From positions 1,412,001 through 1,476,000 of the forward strand of contig WLWT01000001.1 of assembly GCA_012103455.1 (NCBI GenBank): 64,000 bases of DNA, written 5' to 3'. Source of the DNA: Gammaproteobacteria bacterium (GTDB lineage: Bacteria > Pseudomonadota > Gammaproteobacteria > HK1). A program made the position numbers and the translations under genes. The notes below the pieces were generated by a model. It did no database searches. It was given only the letters and a program-made list of their open reading frames with translations, and was not told the DNA's origin. This document shows positions 63,584 through 64,000 of the stretch, piece after piece (within the stretch, counting starts at the first letter, position 1; the number at the start of each line of letters is the position of its first letter).

Positions 63584-63832
63584 TAAATGCGGCGTATACA
63601 TGGCGGCATCACCGGCCGCGCCCTGATAGCGCGGATCATGCTCGTCCGACATGATGATGATTAAATTGTGTGCCTGCACCGGTTCACCCTGCCTCGCTTT
63701 GCTTTAGGGAGGCTCATCATCCATCGTTCCAGCAATTGGTCAAGCGCTTTCGTGCGCTACCAGCGTTACGAGTTATCATACGCTGAGCCTACGGTTAAAC
63801 CTGTCACCCGAACTTGAAGGAACGCGCTGACC

Positions 63833-64000
63833 ATGACTCAATACATACCCCCCGCCATCGACTGGGTCCGTGAACACGTTGAAGCTTACGAAGGCAGCGG
63901 CGGTGTCAGCGGTACCACACTGCGCGATACCGGGCTGCCGTGCATCATCGTCACCAACACCGGTAATAAAACGGGCGCGATCCGCAAAACACCACTGATG
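63833..64000 (+). CDS. F420-type nitroreductase/deazaflavin-dependent family protein, N-terminal part
   Basis: 56 codons to the right edge. The sequence after the ATG has TTLRDTGLPCIIVTNTGNKT then GAIRKTPLM, the opening of the Ddn-like (DUF385) family that binds deazaflavin F420 or related cofactors. TTGAAGGAACG precedes the start. With the luciferase-like gene at 54765 it hints at F420 in this organism, though some members of both families use other flavins. The remainder lies beyond the window. Confidence 0.8.
   Translation, partial: MTQYIPPAIDWVREHVEAYEGSGGVSGTTLRDTGLPCIIVTNTGNKTGAIRKTPLM

Larger units (their letters stand above)
62068..63679 (-). pseudogene. Arylsulfatase/choline-sulfatase-type sulfatase with two lesions
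   Basis: Read from a GTG at 63679, the N terminus is NLIIIMSDEHDPRYQG, then after MITE-A copy 8 comes DALAARGTRFSNAITPSPICVPARAAF. Here C-V-P-A-R is the sulfatase motif whose Cys becomes formylglycine. Metal-site residues follow to YTSDHGDNIGHRGLWGKS. Lesion one: the MITE puts a TAA three codons in (frame G-H-L-stop). Lesion two: a 19-bp tandem duplication at 62794-62831 shifts the frame (EEQF-AERRAI instead of EEQF-KDRAERDM). Both parts are otherwise well preserved, so decay is recent. Organic sulfate esters were the likely substrate. Confidence 0.93.

Overview
This is a G+C-rich proteobacterial chromosome segment. Gram-negative style periplasmic binding proteins, a PcaHG protocatechuate dioxygenase, a tripartite tricarboxylate transporter and a type III restriction subunit all fit that reading. 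I cannot place it lower than phylum from sequence alone; a marine or host-associated gammaproteobacterium is a guess. Two enzymes of F420-type families (54.8 kb and the right edge) and many pseudogenes, insertion sequences and miniature repeats suggest a genome under relaxed selection. I see no tRNA, rRNA or CRISPR array.

Layout. 0-6.4 kb: a leftward nucleoside uptake and salvage operon (BMP-family binding protein, ATPase, two permeases, cytidine deaminase, purine nucleoside phosphorylase, thymidine phosphorylase), with nearly every junction overlapping. 6.5-14.5 kb: housekeeping and catabolic genes (VOC protein, ApbE, DD-carboxypeptidase, M20-type amidohydrolase, molybdopterin oxidoreductase, methyltransferase). 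14.7-19.6 kb: a type III restriction locus whose Mod gene is cut by an IS630-family element inside its catalytic motif, while Res looks intact. 20.1-27.4 kb: TctCBA transporter, fatty acid desaturase, a two-subunit molybdenum hydroxylase and a MarR regulator.

27.6-47.6 kb is a graveyard and landing zone: fragments of IS91, IS5, ISKra4 and MFS genes, a stop-ridden molybdopterin oxidoreductase, nested miniature elements, AT-rich foreign genes (a GH39-like glycosidase, an unrecognised Asn/Asp-rich pair) and a short integron-type gene-cassette array (two attC sites, no integrase) carrying a ParA-like ATPase, a small possible ribbon-helix-helix protein and a Mrr-like possible nuclease.

47.6-64 kb returns to G+C-rich metabolic genes: PhyH dioxygenase, a TPP-riboswitch-controlled ThiY/NMT1-like binding protein, amidohydrolase, agmatine deiminase-like protein, zeta-toxin-like kinase, FkbM methyltransferase, luciferase-like enzyme, then a protocatechuate cluster (3-hydroxyisobutyrate-dehydrogenase-like, pcaH, pcaG, pcaB, GMC oxidoreductase, GST) and a broken sulfatase.

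The thread through the window is a ~140-bp terminal-inverted-repeat element (called MITE-A here) present eight times. With its 4-bp target duplication it adds 144 bp, exactly 48 codons, and one reading frame is open from end to end. One copy sits in frame inside the signal-peptide region of the BMP protein. Two copies carry a second miniature element (MITE-B) at the same internal site.
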